Assembly: GCF_010501075.1 (NCBI RefSeq)
Contig: NZ_QVMN01000004.1
Coordinates: 186,001 to 250,000 of the forward strand
Direction of reading: 5' to 3'
Origin: Dysgonomonas sp. 25
Lineage (GTDB): Bacteria > Bacteroidota > Bacteroidia > Bacteroidales > Dysgonomonadaceae
Length of the DNA: 64,000 nucleotides
The translations under genes were made by a program, and so were the position numbers. Each line of letters begins with the position of its first letter. The first letter of the stretch is position 1. This document shows, piece after piece, positions 61,051 through 64,000 of the stretch. The notes beneath the pieces are model-generated. The model worked only from the letters and a program-made list of their open reading frames with translations, made no database searches and was not told where the DNA came from.

Positions 61051-62175
61051 ATGAAAGCAATGTTTATCTTAATCATATTATTATATCTGCTTGGTAACTT
61101 CTACGTTTTCCATCACTTATGGGTGGCTATGCCGCCAAGCCTGATTGGGCGTATTGTGATTATTGCTTTCGCGGTGATTGCTATTGGTTCGTTCTTTTTG
61201 TTTTTTGTTGCGGGCGATTCGTTGCCGATAGGGCTGTCTCAATTTCTGTATATCGTCGGTTCGTCATGGCTGTTTATACTCATCTACTTTGTAATGGTTT
61301 TTGCCGTGAAGGATTTGGTCGGTTTATCCAACCGCTTGCTGCATTTTATGCCTGCCGATGCTATCACCCGTTTTACGAAGGACAATTGGGTCGGATTGGC
61401 GTTTATGGTCGGATTCATAGCCATGCTGATGATATGCGGCTATCTGAAATATAACTGGAAGGTGCGCGTAGATTTGCCGTTGGAAGTAAACAAGTCGCTG
61501 AAAGTAGAAAAACCGTTGAAAATCGTTGCCATCAGCGATTTGCATCTGGGTTACACAATTGGGAAGAAGGAATTCGAAAAATGGATAGACCTTATCAATG
61601 CCGAAAATCCCGACATTGTGCTTGTTGGGGGGGATATTATAGATAATAGTACGCGCCCGTTGCTTGCATGGGATATGGCTTCGAGTTTCAAGAAGATTAA
61701 CGCGCCGGTATATACTTGTGCGGGGAATCACGAATTTATAAGCGGTATCGCCGAGAGTGCCAAGTTTATAGAGAATGCGGGCGTCACACTTTTGCGCGAT
61801 CAGGTCGTCGAAATAGATAGCGCTTATTACATTGTTGGGCGTGATGATAAGATGAATACGAAGCGTAAATCGTTGGAGGAATTAGTTGCCGGCTTGGACA
61901 AGTCGAAGCCGATTATCCTGCTCGACCATCAGCCTTATCACCTCGAAGAAGCCGAACAGGCAGGGATAGACTTCCAATTTTCCGGGCACACCCATCGCGG
62001 GCAGGTCTGGCCTGTATCCATGGTGACCGATGCAATGTACGAAGTGTCGCATGGGTATAAGAAGAAAAGCGATACCCACGTCTATGTGAGTTCGGGTATC
62101 GGTCTCTGGGGCGGAAAATTCCGCATCGGCACACAATCGGAATATGTCGTAGTAACCATGACAGGCAAACAATGA
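61051..62175 (+). CDS. Membrane-anchored metallophosphoesterase (first of a pair)
   Basis: A 374-residue protein. Four hydrophobic helices fill about residues 1-130 (for example AMFILIILLYLLGNFYVFHH and WVGLAFMVGFIAMLMICGYL). A calcineurin-like phosphoesterase domain follows, with its metal motifs in order: AISDLHLGYTIG, LVGGDIIDNS, CAGNHEFISG, LLDHQPYHLEEA and FSGHTHRGQVWPVS. The arrangement is that of YkuE/YaeI-type enzymes, which act near the membrane, perhaps on lipid-linked phosphates. The stop overlaps the start of a second, related gene (ATGA), so the two are co-translated. Confidence 0.88.
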   Translation: MKAMFILIILLYLLGNFYVFHHLWVAMPPSLIGRIVIIAFAVIAIGSFFLFFVAGDSLPIGLSQFLYIVGSSWLFILIYFVMVFAVKDLVGLSNRLLHFMPADAITRFTKDNWVGLAFMVGFIAMLMICGYLKYNWKVRVDLPLEVNKSLKVEKPLKIVAISDLHLGYTIGKKEFEKWIDLINAENPDIVLVGGDIIDNSTRPLLAWDMASSFKKINAPVYTCAGNHEFISGIAESAKFIENAGVTLLRDQVVEIDSAYYIVGRDDKMNTKRKSLEELVAGLDKSKPIILLDHQPYHLEEAEQAGIDFQFSGHTHRGQVWPVSMVTDAMYEVSHGYKKKSDTHVYVSSGIGLWGGKFRIGTQSEYVVVTMTGKQ

Positions 62176-63323
62176 GAATCTTTCTGAAAGCCATATTCGT
62201 ACAGGTCATTCTCAACGCTTATGTTATCTGGCGCGGATGGCAGATACTGCCGCCTAAGAAGCGGTACAGGATTCCTTATATCGCATTTTTTGCTGTCGAA
62301 ATAATCATTTACCTCATAGGCTTTTTCGGTTCTACCGAATTGCCGCTGGAGTTGCGTCACTGGGTGGCGTGGCTGGGTACCACCTGGATGGTTGTGCTTA
62401 TCTATGGCGGAGGATTGCTGTTGGGGTATGACCTGCTGCGCTTTATCAACAAGCGATGGCAGATATTTCCTTCGCGGATGAACTTAGAATCGATGCGTCT
62501 GCGGCGGGTTTATTTCGTCACTGTTTTTGTCTTTATTTTCGGAGTGATGATATACGGGAACTATCGCTTTCATCATCCTACCGTGACGGAAAAAACGCTG
62601 ATTGTCGACAAAGAAGTGCCCAACCTGAAAGAACTGAAAGTTGTCATGGTGTCCGATGTGCATGCCGGTGTCCTTATCCGCAAGGATATTCTCAGCATGT
62701 ATGTCGACCGCATTATGGAGCAAAAGCCTGATATAATACTGATTGCCGGCGATATAATCGATTATGACCTCACTTCGGTCGAAGCGCAAAATATGCAGGA
62801 AGAGTTTCGTCGCCTAAAAGCGCCTTACGGTGTATATGGCTCGACGGGAAATCACGAATATGTTTGGGTAGAAGATAGCACCGAAATCGATTATAAAGTC
62901 AAGTGGCTGAACGATGTGGCGGGCATAACCATGCTGCGCGATACGGCAATGCTGGTAGATAGCGCTTTTTATGTTGTCGGGCGCGAAGATGATAAATGGG
63001 AAGGTCGCAAATCCTTGTCCGAAATTATGCAAGGAGTAGATAAAAGCCGTCCGGTGATTGTTATCAATCACGAGCCGAAAAACTTGGGCGAAGAACTGGC
63101 GAATGGCGCGGATATCGCCCTCTACGGGCATACGCATAACGGTCAGCTTTTCCCGTACAATTTTGTGATAGCAATGGCTTTCGAGGTAGGTCACGGATAC
63201 AAAAATAAAGAAGGGATGCATGTCTATGTTTCGTCAGGTCTGGGGCTTGCCGGACCGCAATACCGTATCGGCACCATTTCCGAAATTGTTGTTCTGAATG
63301 TTCAGTTCGGAAAAGAAAAATAA
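62172..63323 (+). CDS. Membrane-anchored metallophosphoesterase (second of a pair)
   Basis: A 383-residue paralogue of the preceding protein with the same layout. N-terminal helices (YIAFFAVEIIIYLIGFFG and WMVVLIYGGGLLLGYDLL) are followed by the catalytic domain: VMVSDVHAGVLIRKDI, LIAGDIIDYDLTS, STGNHEYVWVEDS, VINHEPKNLGEEL and ALYGHTHNGQLFPYNF. All metal ligands are kept, so both copies look active. The ATGA overlap at 62172-62175 implies translational coupling and probably joint function. Substrate unknown. Confidence 0.88.
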   Translation: MRIFLKAIFVQVILNAYVIWRGWQILPPKKRYRIPYIAFFAVEIIIYLIGFFGSTELPLELRHWVAWLGTTWMVVLIYGGGLLLGYDLLRFINKRWQIFPSRMNLESMRLRRVYFVTVFVFIFGVMIYGNYRFHHPTVTEKTLIVDKEVPNLKELKVVMVSDVHAGVLIRKDILSMYVDRIMEQKPDIILIAGDIIDYDLTSVEAQNMQEEFRRLKAPYGVYGSTGNHEYVWVEDSTEIDYKVKWLNDVAGITMLRDTAMLVDSAFYVVGREDDKWEGRKSLSEIMQGVDKSRPVIVINHEPKNLGEELANGADIALYGHTHNGQLFPYNFVIAMAFEVGHGYKNKEGMHVYVSSGLGLAGPQYRIGTISEIVVLNVQFGKEK

Positions 63324-63357
63324 GTACATTTGCTTACACTTATGCTAAAATGATATA

Positions 63358-64000
63358 ATGCTCAAATCGCTTTATATAAAAAATTACGCACTGATTGACA
63401 GCCTCGAAATCGATTTCGAGCCGGGTTTTTCTGTGATTACGGGAGAAACGGGAGCCGGAAAATCCATTATCCTCGGGGCGCTTTCGCTTATCCTCGGGCA
63501 GCGTGCGGATGCCAAAGCCATCAAGCAGGGCGAAAGTAAATGTATTATCGAAGGACAGTTCGAAATATCCGCTTACCACCTCGAAAACTTTTTCGCCGAA
63601 CGCGAAATCGATTACGATGCCAACTGTTGTATGCGTCGCGAATTGTTGTCGAGTGGGAAATCCCGGGCCTTTATCAACGATACGCCTGTCACGCTCACCG
63701 ACCTGAAAGAGTTGGGCAGCATGCTCATAGATATTCACTCGCAGCATCAGAATCTGCTGTTGGGCGATAGCCGTTTTCAGATGCAGATAGTCGATGCCTT
63801 GGCAGGGAACAGGGACTTGATACGGGATTATCAGCTTTCGTTCCGTCAGTACCGCGAAGTGCAAAAGGCATTGGATGAACTGAAAGAAGCTCTGAAGCAA
63901 AGCAAGGAGGAGGAAGATTATCTCCGCTTTCAATACGAAGCACTCAAAGAAGCTGCCTTGACAGAAGGTGAGCAGGAAGAATTGGAGGCTGAACTGGAAA
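63358..64000 (+). CDS. recN: DNA repair protein RecN (partial, C-terminal part outside window)
   Basis: The visible 214 codons start MLKSLYIKNYALIDSLEIDF and contain the Walker A motif TGETGAGKSIILGALSLIL, then QRADAKAIKQGES and the ABC-like IDIHSQHQNLLLGDS segment, before the coiled coil (LDELKEALKQSKEEEDYLRF). This is the N-terminal half of RecN, the SMC-like ATPase that works in double-strand break repair. The gene begins 34 bp after the metallophosphoesterase stop and continues beyond 64000. Confidence 0.93.
   Translation, partial: MLKSLYIKNYALIDSLEIDFEPGFSVITGETGAGKSIILGALSLILGQRADAKAIKQGESKCIIEGQFEISAYHLENFFAEREIDYDANCCMRRELLSSGKSRAFINDTPVTLTDLKELGSMLIDIHSQHQNLLLGDSRFQMQIVDALAGNRDLIRDYQLSFRQYREVQKALDELKEALKQSKEEEDYLRFQYEALKEAALTEGEQEELEAELE

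Overview
The window is chromosomal DNA of a Bacteroidota bacterium, most likely of the order Bacteroidales. A Dysgonomonas-like genus is my guess from the mix of families and is not proven. Many genes are preceded by the Bacteroidota -7 box TAnnTTTG, with little sign of Shine-Dalgarno sequences. Lipoproteins carry Cys followed by Ser/Gly and Asp runs (surface export signal style). One protein ends in a type IX secretion sorting domain, and prfB keeps its programmed frameshift. No transposase, integrase, phage gene or CRISPR array was seen.

Layout. 0-5.5 kb: two LytS-type membrane sensors (one cut by the window edge, the other with a degenerate kinase core), a secreted protein with a QVTIGS-type N-terminal module, a GlxA-type regulator, and a divergent acetyl-CoA hydrolase/CoA-transferase. 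5.5-12.2 kb: a tight four-gene minus-strand operon of unknown function, coding for an Imm11/DUF1629-like protein, a WGR-like/ankyrin/beta-propeller protein, a very acidic protein, and a WGR-like protein ending in 36 consecutive aspartates. 12.3-14.2 kb: a TPR membrane regulator and tRNA-Leu. 14.4-23.3 kb: an outer-membrane biogenesis cluster (three parvulin-type chaperones including SurA, an OstA-like protein), then mutL and a YhcC-type radical SAM gene. 23.5-26.8 kb: a GH13 amylase-family lipoprotein and thrC.

26.8-34.7 kb: a repeat-bounded segment. Inverted copies of a roughly 280-300 bp intergenic repeat lie just beyond the 3' ends of two related secreted FISUMP-domain genes, and a RelA-type (p)ppGpp synthetase lies between them. 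34.7-45.4 kb: pepD, small lipoproteins, a gene-poor stretch with an orphan strong promoter and a possible structured RNA, pgk, a pair of duplicated basic proteins, miaB, small proteins, and a 319-bp tandem repeat. A second inverted-repeat pair brackets the pgk-miaB segment.

45.4-52.1 kb: outer-membrane repeat protein, TPR protein, rsmG, lpdA, a PfkB sugar/adenosine kinase and four identical tandem tRNA-Asn genes. 52.1-58.2 kb: a TonB-domain lipoprotein, a lipoprotein followed by a relic TonB tail, and two duplicated lipoproteins flanking a T9SS cargo protein, with three near-identical terminators. 58.2-64 kb: prfB, a PhnP-like metallo-hydrolase, a 187-bp tandem repeat, two overlapping metallophosphoesterase genes, and the start of recN.

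The best candidate for an undescribed system is the 5.58-12.2 kb operon. The other strong leads are the possible structured RNA near 38.8 kb and the two inverted-repeat-bounded segments.
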